From Salisapilia sapeloensis (taxonomy: Eukaryota; Oomycota; Peronosporomycetes; Peronosporales; Salisapiliaceae): a DNA stretch of 64,000 bases. The notes beneath the pieces were generated by a model. That model was not told the DNA's origin and did no database searches. It saw only the letters and a list, made by a program, of their open reading frames with translations. The position numbers and the translations under genes were made by a program. Location of the stretch: contig JAADVB010000025.1 of the NCBI GenBank assembly GCA_023334545.1, positions 55,495 through 119,494 of the forward strand. The letters run 5' to 3'. Numbering within the stretch: the first letter of the stretch is position 1; the number at the start of each line of letters is the position of its first letter. Shown here one piece after another: positions 41,550-53,276 of this stretch.

Positions 41550-44502
41550 TTATCCCGGTCCTAGACTATAATTCCTAATCTTCCTCCGTTCCGTTGCCAT
41601 CTCCGACCGCTTGTCCTGTAGCTGCTTCAGTCTCTTCGTCACCACTTTCTGACTAGTCGTTGCTCTGTCACTCGCTTTCACAGGAGCACTCGTTGCAGTA
41701 CTCTTACTCCGGGGACGTGAGGATGTGGAGGATAGAAGCATGTCTTTCGTCTGCTGCAGCTTCTTGCGTGCATCCATCGTGTCCGACATCTTGTTGTCTT
41801 CATTTTTAAATAGTCGAGAGTACGTTGTTTGACTAGTGTCTTCTGTCTGACTTGCCTCTTTCTCGTCTGATACTTGTGCTTCTGTCTCCTGATCTTCTGG
41901 AATCGTAGGAGGTCGAGAGCGTACTTGAGACGTTCGTTTCTTAGCTAGTGACACGAGCTCTTCATCCATTACATTGGGCGTATTTTGCTCTTCCAAAGGC
42001 TGGACGGTCTTGAGCATCGATAGTGTACTACGTCGACTCGTCTTGTCTACAGGCAAGGATGTGCTAGATACAGCTACTTGTCCTTCGGTTGTTGGTTGGA
42101 CGGCTGCTTGCATCTTTAATGACCGACGTAGCTCCTTTTTCAGCGTCCGATTGAAGAGTTGGGACTCTTCCAACGACTTGGATAGTTCCTCAATTAAGTC
42201 TTCATAATCCTTTTGTCCAGGTACTTCTACTTGAGACGTAGATGAGTTCTGGAGCTTACGTAGCTCTGCTTGCATCGCGTTGCTCCGTTCCATCAGTCTC
42301 GATCTCTCTTCCACAAGCCTCTCGACATCTTTCTGTGCATCATGGAGCTTGCTCTGTATCTGATACACTTGAGAGGCATCGGTCGTTCCTCTTTCCTCCT
42401 CGACTTGAGCTATATAAGACTCTAGCTCTTGGATTCTACCATTCTTACGGCTTAAATCTGTCTTGACCTCTACTATCTCCTTTTCCACAGACACCACTCG
42501 AGTACGTAGCGACTGGTTCTCTTTATCAACATCCTGCATCTCATTTACTTTGGTCTGTAGTTCATTACATTGACGTTGAGATGTCTCTAACTCTTTCTCT
42601 AGTGCATCTACTTTGGAAACGGATGTAGCAGCAGTGTGTTCTGCTACTGCTTCTTTCATCTGTCGAATCAAGTCTCGTAAACGGTCATTCTCTACTTTTA
42701 ACGTCTGATAGTCATTAGAACTCGACTCTCGCGTCTCCTTTCGACCTGGGCTTTCCGTCGCGAGTGGTGAAAGACCAGGAAGAGGAGATACGGTCCCTGG
42801 GTCGTCACTCCATAGTGGTGATGGCTCTTTTGCATGGCTCGATGCCTGCTTGCCACTTTCTCTACTCGTCCACTGTCCACCAAACGATTCTTCCAGTCGA
42901 GCATTCGACTTGGCTGTATACAACTCGGATCGTAGCCTATGCAATTCATTCTCAGCGTGCATTAACCGTTCTTCTGCAGCATGCTTTTCTGCTCCCAACC
43001 GCTCTTTTGCATTCTTCAGCTCTCGTATCTTCACTTCGTGTTCATCTCGAAGATCCTGGTCGTACGCTTCCCATTTGTTTTCCCATCGAAGGTTTAGCGA
43101 CACGAGTTCGCGTTTTAAATCTTCACATTTCTCACTACAATCCGTCAAATCCTGTCGATGCGCTTTGTCTTTCTCTCGAAGTACCTGCACTTGACTCACG
43201 AGGTCTTTCTGTCGCTCCTGTAAGTTCTGTTTCTCTCGTTCGACTTCCCATACCTTGTCCTTGTATCGAGCTTCACTACTTTCCTGATGCTCTTTCAAGT
43301 CTTCTATCTCCTGCATCAAAGATTCGATCCGACGGTCCTTTTCCAATGCTTGTTCCTCCCACTGCCACTTGTTCTCTCGGCGCTCGGCATCACATGAAGT
43401 GTACTTGGCTTCTGCCTTTTGTATCTTTTCCTCCGCAGTTTCTAGCTTTGCAGTAAGTTGATGCACTTGTACCATCGCTTCCTCCTGCTTTGCTTTCACT
43501 TCCATCTCGAGTTGTTCATGGAATTGATCTTTCTGCTGGACAAATACTTTCTCCATTGACTGAAGAGACTGTAGTAATTCCGCCATCTTCCGCTCATATT
43601 CATCTAACACTGTCTGCTTGTCTGCCTGTGTTTTCCCGACTTCCGACTCTAAATCACTTATGCGAGCGTCTTTCGTCGATCGGACTTCAGCGATTTGCCA
43701 TTCGAGGGATTTAATTTCTTTCTCCTGTTCCTGTACTTTAGTCTGGAGAGACTCAAGGCGTTCCTTGGCTTCCTGTAAGTGATCTGAAGCAGAAGTATGC
43801 TCTCTTTGACTTGTCTTCAGCTGCAGTTCCAATGCCCTTTTGCTTGTTTCCAGCTCGTCGATCGCTGCTTTGTGCTCTACATCTTTCTGATGTAGCTGTT
43901 CATCTAGGAAGGAAGTCGTTTCTCGCTTTTGCGTCTCGAACTCGTCTTCCAGCTCTCGTATCTGACGCTCCAATCGACGCTGGACTTGCTGCTGTTCATC
44001 TCGTTGACGACGTATCTCGTCATCCAAGTGCCATCGCATCTGTTCACTCTGTCCTCGAGCATTCTTAAGTCGCTGTTGGCAGCTCGCCTCCATCTCTTTC
44101 ACACGTATTTGCTCTTGCTTGAGATCGTTCTGAAGCTCAGCAATCTGAGCTCGAAGTTCACTCAACTCACTCTCTCGATCCCTAAGCGTATTTCTCAACG
44201 AGACAAAGTTCGTGTCATATAGCGCTAACTCTTCATCTCGTCCTTCCAAGAGCTTCAGGTTGTATTTGAAATCCTCTTGCAGCTTGTGCAGTCGCTGCTT
44301 ATACGTGCTCAACGTCTCTTCCTACTAATCTTCATTACTACTTTCCTTCCAACGGCTATACAAGTATATAACAAAGTACTTTATCCTTTAACAATCCTTC
44401 GAGCGTATGAATGCGATATTCATTAATGTCATGTAGTTCCTTTTCCTTTTCCTGAATCAATGACCGAATGTCCGGTGGTAAGGCTCTTGCGTCCAAATCC
44501 AT
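41550..44502 (-). CDS. CCDC57-like coiled-coil protein
   Basis: Two exons (complement of 41550..44321 and 44380..44502), 964 residues. The segment KLQEDFKYNLKLLEGRDEEL followed by ALYDTNFVSLR closely mirrors the N-terminal block of CCDC57 (LQEDF.YNL..LEERD.EL..YD). In animals CCDC57 is a centriolar-satellite and microtubule protein. Most of the chain (60-700) is a long coiled coil with regular Leu heptads. The C-terminal 200 residues are Ser/Thr/Lys-rich and end RKIRNYSLGPG, also reminiscent of CCDC57 tails. The first exon encodes MDLDARALPPDIRSLIQEKE. Orthology rests on this visual match only. Confidence 0.7.
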
Positions 44503-44741
44503 GTTTATAAAGAGTCTCCTTTTGATCTCATCTATACTTTCTGTAACGGTCTATTGCGTCGAGTAGATTTACATACATCCAAGATCCATGTACGCGACAT
44601 GGGTGGGCATCGACTGGATTTCTGCCCACCGATCGTACCTAAACTTCCATCCGACACCCGACATAGAAATGACTTGAAGTTTGTATACAGAGCAGGTACA
44701 CGTGCGTTAGAGAAGAAAGTACGCACTATTCGGTTGCTACC

Positions 44742-45356
44742 ATGTCGAGAGAAGGCTACTTGATCGTCCACGACGAGCAAAAGCACAGCCAGATATGCTA
44801 CGGCGTCTTGGCTGATGGTGTCTTCCAGCTCTTCTCACGACGTGAGCGAGGCGTACTCGTACAAGACGTGTCTTTAACCCGATCGAAACTTCGGGTGCGA
44901 GGTGTACCTGACACGGAGGCTTGCGACTGTCCTTATAGCTTTTCCGTCCGCATCCAGCGATCTAAACTACGCCAAGGACGGTTGTACACTGTCGGCAAGC
45001 CCATTGAACTCACTCTCAGCGCTCCATCGTCTCTGGAGCGCCGAGCATGGGGCAATGCCATCTACTCTTGGCAGCGGCACTATTGGCGCGATCCGCCGCA
45101 CATGAAGATGAACATGACAGAGGATGAAGAGGACGAGTTTTTCAATGACCAGCATCGCACATTACAACAGTATCTACGTCGAAGTGCGAATCCACCGAAG
45201 AGTGCGACGGCACCTCGCGCGTTATTCAAGCGCGCGAGGGCCGTGCAGTCTGCCGGCGTCGCGATGAAACGAAAGGTGCGTTCTTCGAAACTAAGTTTTT
45301 CATTACCGCCCATGGGCATCTCCTTAGGCTTATCACAAACACAGAGCAAAGCCTAG
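44742..45356 (+). CDS. Small PH-like domain protein
   Basis: Single exon, 204 residues. Residues 3-112 have PH-domain character: the GYLIVHDEQ strand at the start, FQLFSRRERG, a run of alternating hydrophobic strands, and a final helix with RRAWGNAIYSWQRHYW, whose Trp matches the conserved helix Trp of PH domains. The remainder is basic and Ser/Lys-rich. PH domains bind phosphoinositides or proteins. The ligand cannot be predicted. It lies divergent to the CCDC57-like gene (239 bp) and convergent with DHFR-TS (39 bp). Confidence 0.6.
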   Translation: MSREGYLIVHDEQKHSQICYGVLADGVFQLFSRRERGVLVQDVSLTRSKLRVRGVPDTEACDCPYSFSVRIQRSKLRQGRLYTVGKPIELTLSAPSSLERRAWGNAIYSWQRHYWRDPPHMKMNMTEDEEDEFFNDQHRTLQQYLRRSANPPKSATAPRALFKRARAVQSAGVAMKRKVRSSKLSFSLPPMGISLGLSQTQSKA

Positions 45357-45395
45357 TGACTTTTATATGAATGAGAAAGGATGTTTCGTTTGCCT

Positions 45396-46998
<1,603 letters not shown>

Positions 46999-47076
46999 AC
47001 CAGTACCACCTACACACCATCAGTCGTACCACTTCCGTACCGATCATATCGAAAAGAAGACCCAAGTAGAGTGCAA

Positions 47077-47561
47077 ATGCTCGCGAGTACGATGCAGCGG
47101 AGTCTGTCGCTCTTGCCTCGATCGGCAAGATTTTTGTCCACTGGACGGAAGCCAAAGCCGATGAAAGTGAAGAAGAATGAGGCGAGGAGGAAAGTGGAGG
47201 AGAAACCAAAGCAGGATTCCTTGGCAGAGTTGAAGCAGCAGGAAGAACTCATGGAACAGCAGCAGACATTCCCGCCTGCGCCACAACCTGAGACTTTTGG
47301 AGGCGCTATGAAACAGGTAGACATGCTTGTATCTGTCAGCTTTGATGTGTATTGACTTGCAGATCGTAGAGCTTCCTATGGGGTATTGGCATGGCACTAG
47401 CGTTCACGACAATTGGCATCATCTTTGGCGGTGCAGAACCACTTCCGGTACGTATCCTACTAGATAAACTAGCTATTTATATACTAAGGACCAGATAGAT
47501 GGATGAAATGAACATTTATGAAGCGTCTAGTGTTCATGTCGAGGAAGAAGACGACGTTTAA
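47077..47561 (+). CDS. Small mitochondrial single-pass membrane protein
   Basis: Three exons (47077..47316, 47370..47447, 47499..47561), 126 residues, too short and split to show as one frame. The N-terminus (MLASTMQRSLSLLPRSARFLS) is rich in Arg, Ser and Leu and lacks acidic residues, a typical mitochondrial presequence with a likely cut after ARFLS. A basic/acidic coiled stretch follows, then one transmembrane helix (LWGIGMALAFTTIGIIFGGA, about 83-102). The tail is acidic (VEEEDDV). The acceptor at 47369 is the only one that keeps an open hydrophobic frame. It resembles small inner-membrane assembly factors in build, but I recognise no specific family. Confidence 0.55.
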
Positions 47562-47581
47562 AATCCAATCTGGCACTACTT

Positions 47582-49844
47582 TCAATCCTCCCAATCGTCA
47601 TCCGAGTCACTATCTCCCTTGGAGCTCTCTTCATACTCGACTTGAACCCTCCGATTCGAAATCGCATTCGTAATCGCATCATTTATCGTCATCGGTGGTG
47701 CTTCCGGTGCTGTTTTCTCTTCCTTCTCTTCCTTCTTTTCTGTATGCTTCAACTGTGCTCCCTGTCGTATCGCAGCCATGAGATCTCCTCTTCCAGCCAT
47801 CGGATTCGGTGGTTTCATTTGCTCCTTTGGACTATCTTTCTTTGGACTTGATGTCTTCTCTTCTCTCTCGTCACTCTTTACCGACGTCGGGCTTGTCTCT
47901 CGCTTGGGTTTCGACATTGGTACCGACTGCAGAGAGCTATCATCTGACTCCGAGTCACTGTCATCAAAGAGGTTCTTCTTGGTCTTCTCCGATTTTGGCA
48001 ATGGAGTCGACTTCGATGATCCAGTTAAAGCCGACCGGAAGGTTTCATTTAGACGGAATTCGAATTGGAATTGATCATTCATGACCATGCCTGGGACCTG
48101 TACAAGTTGCTCGAGGTAGTCGACAAGTTCCTTGGCTCGTTTCGCCATATTTTCTTCCTTAATCATATTCCGATGCCAATGTTTCGACGGTAGCTTTGGC
48201 ATTTTACTACTCTTACTAGCTGCTAGTAGACGTCCATGGATAGCTTCCATGTCACCATACGAGTATGCGACTTGATGCTCTTCACCAGACTCGAGACGAA
48301 AGACGAGATTATACACATCTACCTCCTTTTCCTTCTTCTTTTCCATCTCTTTCCCGACAAAGTAGTTGACACAAGACACGTGAATGTCTTGAGATCCTGC
48401 GTTATGCGTCGGTGGTTTCGAATTACTCGGACTCGTAGGTGTAGTCGCTGATGGGTGAGATTTCTCCGGATGCTTCGTCTCGAGCTGGAAGAGACTTGCG
48501 TCGTCACTGTCACTATCACTATCATCAAACAAGTTCTGTCTTTCTTTTCTTTTCTTAGGTGATGTCTCATGGAAGTTCGAGTTCAAGTCCATGCTATCGA
48601 CTCGATGCTGTCGAATGGCAGCGAGACTCATGGCAAATGCATTCGATGCATCTGGTTTATCCTTCTTCTTCTTCGACCGAGAAGAGCTCGAACGTGAATC
48701 AAGTGATGGACGATGGTTTGTATCTCCATTTCTAGCTGAAAACGAGCTCTGGGAACGTCCTTTAGAAGCAGAACGGATAGACGTAGTGGATTTAGCGAGG
48801 TCGTCGTCGTCGGAATCGAAGAGACTGTCACGACTGATGGACGAGGCTCGACTGTGCGATGGTTCAGGTGGAGGAGGAGGAACGAAACTACTTCGAGATG
48901 ACATATCGGAGGATCGAGGAGGAGGTGGAGGGATCTTCGAGTCCATTGAAGCGTTCGAACTGTCCGATCGATTACCAGGAGATGACGGTGCACTACTTAC
49001 AGACTGCGATCGATGCTTGGAAGGCGCAGCTTCGATGAATTTACCTGGAGGAGGTAGTTCGACCTTGACTTTCGCCTTGGGCTCCACGACTTTCGTCTGA
49101 AGTGGCTGGACGTTCGAGATGTTCCCGCCAGCTCCAGCCTCAAGTCTCCTTCGATAAGCAGATTTATTCATACGTCCAGTAGTAGGAGCGTGCTGTCGAT
49201 GCAGTCGGTTCTTTCGACGCTCGAGGATCTTGAGCGTATCGTCGTCGAGCGACCCGAGATCGTCGATGCGTTCGAGCGGTGTCATATTATTAATCTGCTC
49301 TTCTCGAGCTAAAGCACGATCGTGCTCTTCTTGTGCAATCTTTTCTTGCAAAGCTTTCCACCTACGAATCTTATCCTCTCTCTCCTGAATCGCTCGCTTC
49401 TGTTCCTTTTTCGCCTTTCGACGCTGCTTCCGGACTTCTTCTCCGACAGCACTACTTGGATCAACCACAGCTATAGGACTATTAGATGCTATTATGTGAG
49501 CTTAAATATAAGTATATGCTACCTAGTAGTCCTTTGCACCACTTGTCTAGATCAAGACGATTAAATGCTGCGAGATGCATGCGCTTATGTTTATGCTTTT
49601 CGACTTTGAGTTCCAAGCCGTAGGCATCAACTTTTAGTAGTCCATCTCCATCCCAAGCACAAAAGCCAAGGACATTTGCTGAAGTGATTTTCGTCCTCGA
49701 GTCTTCCTCCGGTCTGTCAAAGACTTCGAGCTTCCGACTTAATCGCAAGACGAAGTAACGATCCACGAGCTGTGGCTTTCCTTGCTCGTTCTCTTGCTTC
49801 CACTGCAAAAATCCTTCATGGACGATCCAAGAGCTACCTCCCAT
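47582..49844 (-). CDS. PH and PX domain protein
   Basis: Two exons (complement of 47582..49470 and 49523..49844), 736 residues. Residues 5-107 form a PH domain: WIVHEGFLQWK, VDRYFVLRLSRKLEVFD, ending in the LDLDKWCKGLL helix with its conserved Trp. A long disordered middle (Ser/Pro/Lys) contains acidic LFDDSDS motifs. A PX-like phosphoinositide domain (about 465-585) follows: VDVYNLVFRLESGEEHQVAY, then a proline region (KMPKLPSKHW) and the AKELVDYLEQLVQ helix. PH plus PX suggests a membrane-lipid adaptor in vesicle traffic. The C-terminus is acidic (SDSDDDWED). The splice of 52 bp at 49471-49522 was chosen because it alone restores the open frame. Confidence 0.75.
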
Positions 49845-50039
49845 ATCTTTTTGAAGAGGAAGGAGATAATAAAGAGGAGAAAGAGCGAGCTAGAGGTAGA
49901 CGGAAGACGAGTTCGATTTCTTCCTGACTACGCTATGCGGTTTTGGATGTTATTTTCCGGACTATGCTATGGAATATTAACGCTGGCATTAAATCAAGAC
50001 GATCACTAGACGATCTTGAAAGGGTGGAAGCCAGAAGAG

Positions 50040-50540
50040 ATGGAAGATTTGATTCGGAAGAGCTTTATCTTCGCAGATACTGAAGTGAAAGGGTATTTGA
50101 CGAAACAAGAACTCAAGTATGCGGTTGCAGCTGCATTAGGAATACGTCCATCGAAGCTTGTGCTGGAGCAAATGTTCCGACAAGCGTACGAGTCGACGGA
50201 AGTTCGAATCGATCGAGAGACGTTTATCCGCGTCATGATGGAACGCACGCAAAAGGTGGATACGCTCGAGTGTATCCAACGTGCCTTTAAGGCCATCGAC
50301 ATCCGGTCTCAAGGGTTCATCTCGTATCCTACGTTCGTCGACGTATGTCGCCAGACGATGCCACACATCTCGCCAGACACGGTCACGAGCGTCTTCCAGG
50401 AATCCGATCGCGACAAGGATGGACGCGTGACTTACAATGATTTTGAAGCCATGTATATGCGTTCTCTATCTCTTGAAAGCCATCCTCTCCATGCTCCAAT
50501 ATCGCATCAAACGTATGAAAAGACTAGTTTCTTTATTTGA
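50040..50540 (+). CDS. EFCAB11-like EF-hand protein
   Basis: 166 residues from the first in-frame ATG (50040), close to the 163 residues of animal EFCAB11. Four EF-hand units occur. The last loop, DRDKDGRVTYND, has all calcium-binding positions filled. The first (DTEVKGYLTKQE) and third (DIRSQGFISYPT) are degenerate. The pattern KGYLTKQELKYAVAAALGIR, then PSKLVLEQMF, follows EFCAB11. The frame is open upstream to a CTAG at 50006-50009 that could be a splice acceptor, so an extra 5' exon is possible. The PH-PX gene starts 195 bp away, divergently. Confidence 0.7.
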   Translation: MEDLIRKSFIFADTEVKGYLTKQELKYAVAAALGIRPSKLVLEQMFRQAYESTEVRIDRETFIRVMMERTQKVDTLECIQRAFKAIDIRSQGFISYPTFVDVCRQTMPHISPDTVTSVFQESDRDKDGRVTYNDFEAMYMRSLSLESHPLHAPISHQTYEKTSFFI

Positions 50541-50704
50541 AATGTATAAACGATGAAAGCGACATCGAATGCGTGTTTTACGCGAAGAAATCATTGTGGT
50601 CTTCATGTGTCTCTTGATTCGAAACGCCAGTGGACTATGTACGATACGTTATTATCTACAAATGCCAGATGCATGTATATTTGGTTCCAAGAAGGAATAA
50701 AAAA

Positions 50705-52163
50705 CTAAAGGATCAGTCCATCTACCTGATCCATGCCGACATACTGGTTCAAACTCTGCTTATACATGTCCGATAGGTTCGTAGTCGCGTGATGTCCTGT
50801 ACTCGATGTCGGTGGGTTCTGCCCAGGAGACGGTTGATGCGCACCTGGACGGAATAGCCTTGACGACACGGACACTGGACTCTCATTCCGCCACTGCGTT
50901 CCGTGGTATTCGTCCAGCAGACGCTTATGAGGAAGGTTCATCGGCGTCTCGGTCGGTCGATACGAGGGCACCGATGGCTGTTCTGTCTGTGACACTACTC
51001 GACATTAGTGAGGTTACCATACGACAAGCAAGGAGCGACGGACCTTGAGTAGAGTGGTTGTACAGTGGCGCGACGCGAGGTTCAGAGTAGAATCCAGCGT
51101 TAGCGTTAGAAGAGTACGCGGGTATCTGGTCCTGATACTGCTGGCCGTACGATGTCGGTGGTTGGAAGTTCATCATCGGCGACGTGCGATACCTCCCATT
51201 GTTCATGTATGTAAACTGCTCGTCTTGGGTCGATGGCTCTATCTTCGTATCTTCTTGATTGCCTGGACTATGCGTTGGCACAGGACTTGCATAGCTTTGA
51301 TTCGGGAATTGCATCCGTTCCTGATCTTGATTGTTCGCGTGGCGGAACATAGGGAAGTTGGGTGGTGGGATCTCTGTCGGAGATACTTGCGGCACGGGAG
51401 AGCTCGCAGCTGCCATGCGTAGCGACTTGCCTTCTCTCAATGGTCCTTTCTTCCGTATCGACTGACGCTGCATGCGACGCATGGTCGAGTAGTATCGGTT
51501 CTTGATCGCATTATCCGTCCTACCAGGTAGCATCTTGGAGATTTCGGCCCATTGATTCCCGACATTCTTGTGGCATTCAAAGATCACATAGTCTTCCTCT
51601 GGTGTCCACGCATCCTTCCGAACAGACGGGTTCAAATGGTTGTGCCATCTAGAGAGCCGTTAGAAGTTATTTTGAGCGAAACGGTTCGTAGGGAGGTACC
51701 TTTCTCGACATTGCTTGCCGACGCGGCCAGGGAGGTACATGGCAATGAGCGACCAGCGCTTGGCACCATACTGCTTGACGAGCTGCATGAGCTTATCATT
51801 TTCCTAGAGACGAGTTAGGAGGAAAAAGGTAGTTGGAGGATACGGACAAGATACCTCTCGTGTCCACGGGCGTTTGCTGCTCGAGTCGCCTTTTCGACGG
51901 CCTTTGCTGCTGTCTTGGCCGTCGGGAGAGTGGTGCTCGTAGCTGGACGGGAGTGGGGACGAGTAGGCCGATGGAGGCTGGTGGTAAGCGTACTAGAGAA
52001 TGGTGATACGGTTACAAGATGTAGGTACACTAGTCGGCATGTGGCGACGTACCTCATTTCGTGGCGGGATGGCAGGCGCAAAGTCTCGTTGCGGCGTGCT
52101 CATGGCGTGATGGATGGCCTGTACGTCTGCCTCGGTCGGCTCCAGGTCCATGATGCGATTCAT
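50705..52163 (-). CDS. R2R3-type MYB transcription factor
   Basis: Five exons (complement of 50705..50994, 51044..51648, 51700..51803, 51855..51992, 52053..52163), 415 residues. R2 (about 79-127) shows RPWTREENDKL...RWSLIAMYLPGRVGKQCRERWHNHLNP. R3 (about 128-178) shows DAWTPEEDYVIF...GNQWAEISKMLPGRTDNAIKNRYYS. The regularly spaced Trp residues mark the DNA-contacting helices. No R1 repeat is visible. The N-terminal 75 residues and the Pro/Gln/Tyr-rich C-terminus are disordered and may activate transcription. The last intron (50995-51043) has a weak GTCCGT donor but a good CTCACTAAT branch region; an acceptor 3 bp upstream would insert one residue. The start is the first ATG. Confidence 0.88.
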
Positions 52164-53276
52164 CGTCCGTAGCGTTTCGATGAAAACGGCAAAAGCGTTT
52201 AGTTCGAAGGGAGTTTTATGTGGTCTCTCGTCCACTTATTCCCTGCCCTTTCGTTTGTGAGCGCACGAGTGCAAGTAGCAAAGTGAACGGCTCTCGGTTT
52301 TTCTACGGATGCGACTGTTGCAAGATGCGCGACAGGCCGCTTGGCTTCGATCTAAGGCCGTTTCAATGACAGTTTTCCTTCCTTCTAACGTGGAAGAGAG
52401 TACAGAAGATCTCCATCAGGTCGGAAAGTTAAGAGATGGGAGAGGGCCAGCAGACACTTTGGCTTCAGACAGGTCTTCCGACGTTGCTATCGACAGACAA
52501 GACATGCAAGAAACGTAGAAGAGATGTAAAATGTCTCTTCGATGCTTGGAAGAACGTGAAAGGATTTAGAGGAATAAAACGCTGGTTCATTCAGTTACTA
52601 GCAAATTACTTCTTCCATACACGTCTGCGATTGCACTCGGAACCGTGTTCTTTGTTGAGCCGCCGCACCGCGTTTTCGCTGGTAGATGTTTCTTCCAACT
52701 TCAAGAATAACCAGATGATAAGAGATCTGGAGTTGAGCAGGCCGTTACGTGCCCCTGCCACCTTGGTCAAGTCAAATGGATGGACGGGCAAGAACATGCT
52801 CCGTCATCAAGATCGCGTCCCAGGTATGACGGGTGCAAACACGTGACTCGGGTATGTGACAGCCTTGGTCCATACTCTAGCAGGAGCGACGATCCTCCTT
52901 GCTTGTCGAAACGAAGAGCAAAGCTGACGAGCTCAAGGCAGTAGCATCAAAGCCTTGCAAGTGAAGAACAAGACGGCAAATGTAAAATACATGCACATGG
53001 ACGTCGATAGACTTCGTAACATCTAGACGTTCGTCACCGACATTCCCAATCCGCATCATCTCTTTCATCGACTCCCAAAGCCATTCAGATCCATGTAAGC
53101 ATCACTAAACGAATGCAATGCTACATCTGAGCGAAAGACTACATGTGCATCGTCCCATTATCTTGCAGAAACCCCTTAACGGATACTATATCAAGACTGT
53201 AAGAGGCGAGTCCATGTCTCGCTTCCTTTTCAATCCAATTCCAAGCACTTGTCTTAAATCTTTTTTCTTTTCTTAG
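52164..53276. other. Intergenic region between MYB and SIN3 genes
   Basis: About 1.1 kb. Open frames up to 136 codons (52436-52846, plus strand) show no motif, no coherent hydrophobic pattern and no homology that I recognise. Since the MYB promoter must lie at its left edge, the rest may be SIN3 3' untranslated region and spacer. Confidence 0.4.

Noticed and set aside
42764-43456. 230-codon open frame antisense to the CCDC57-like gene
   Set aside because: The sense strand is an unmistakable coiled coil. The antisense product is Leu/Ser/Pro-rich, as expected from reversing Glu/Lys/Gln codons.
48591-49100. 169-codon open frame antisense to the PH-PX gene
   Set aside because: Its Gly/Glu/Asp-rich composition mirrors the Ser/Pro-rich linker of the real gene; no independent support.
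49818-50009. Upstream exon for the EFCAB11-like gene starting at ATG 49818
   Set aside because: It would overlap the divergent PH-PX gene's first codons and need a 114-bp intron; ATG 50040 already gives a normal-length protein.
52436-52846. 136-codon open frame between MYB and SIN3
   Set aside because: No domain-like hydrophobic pattern and no homology that I recognise; may be chance.
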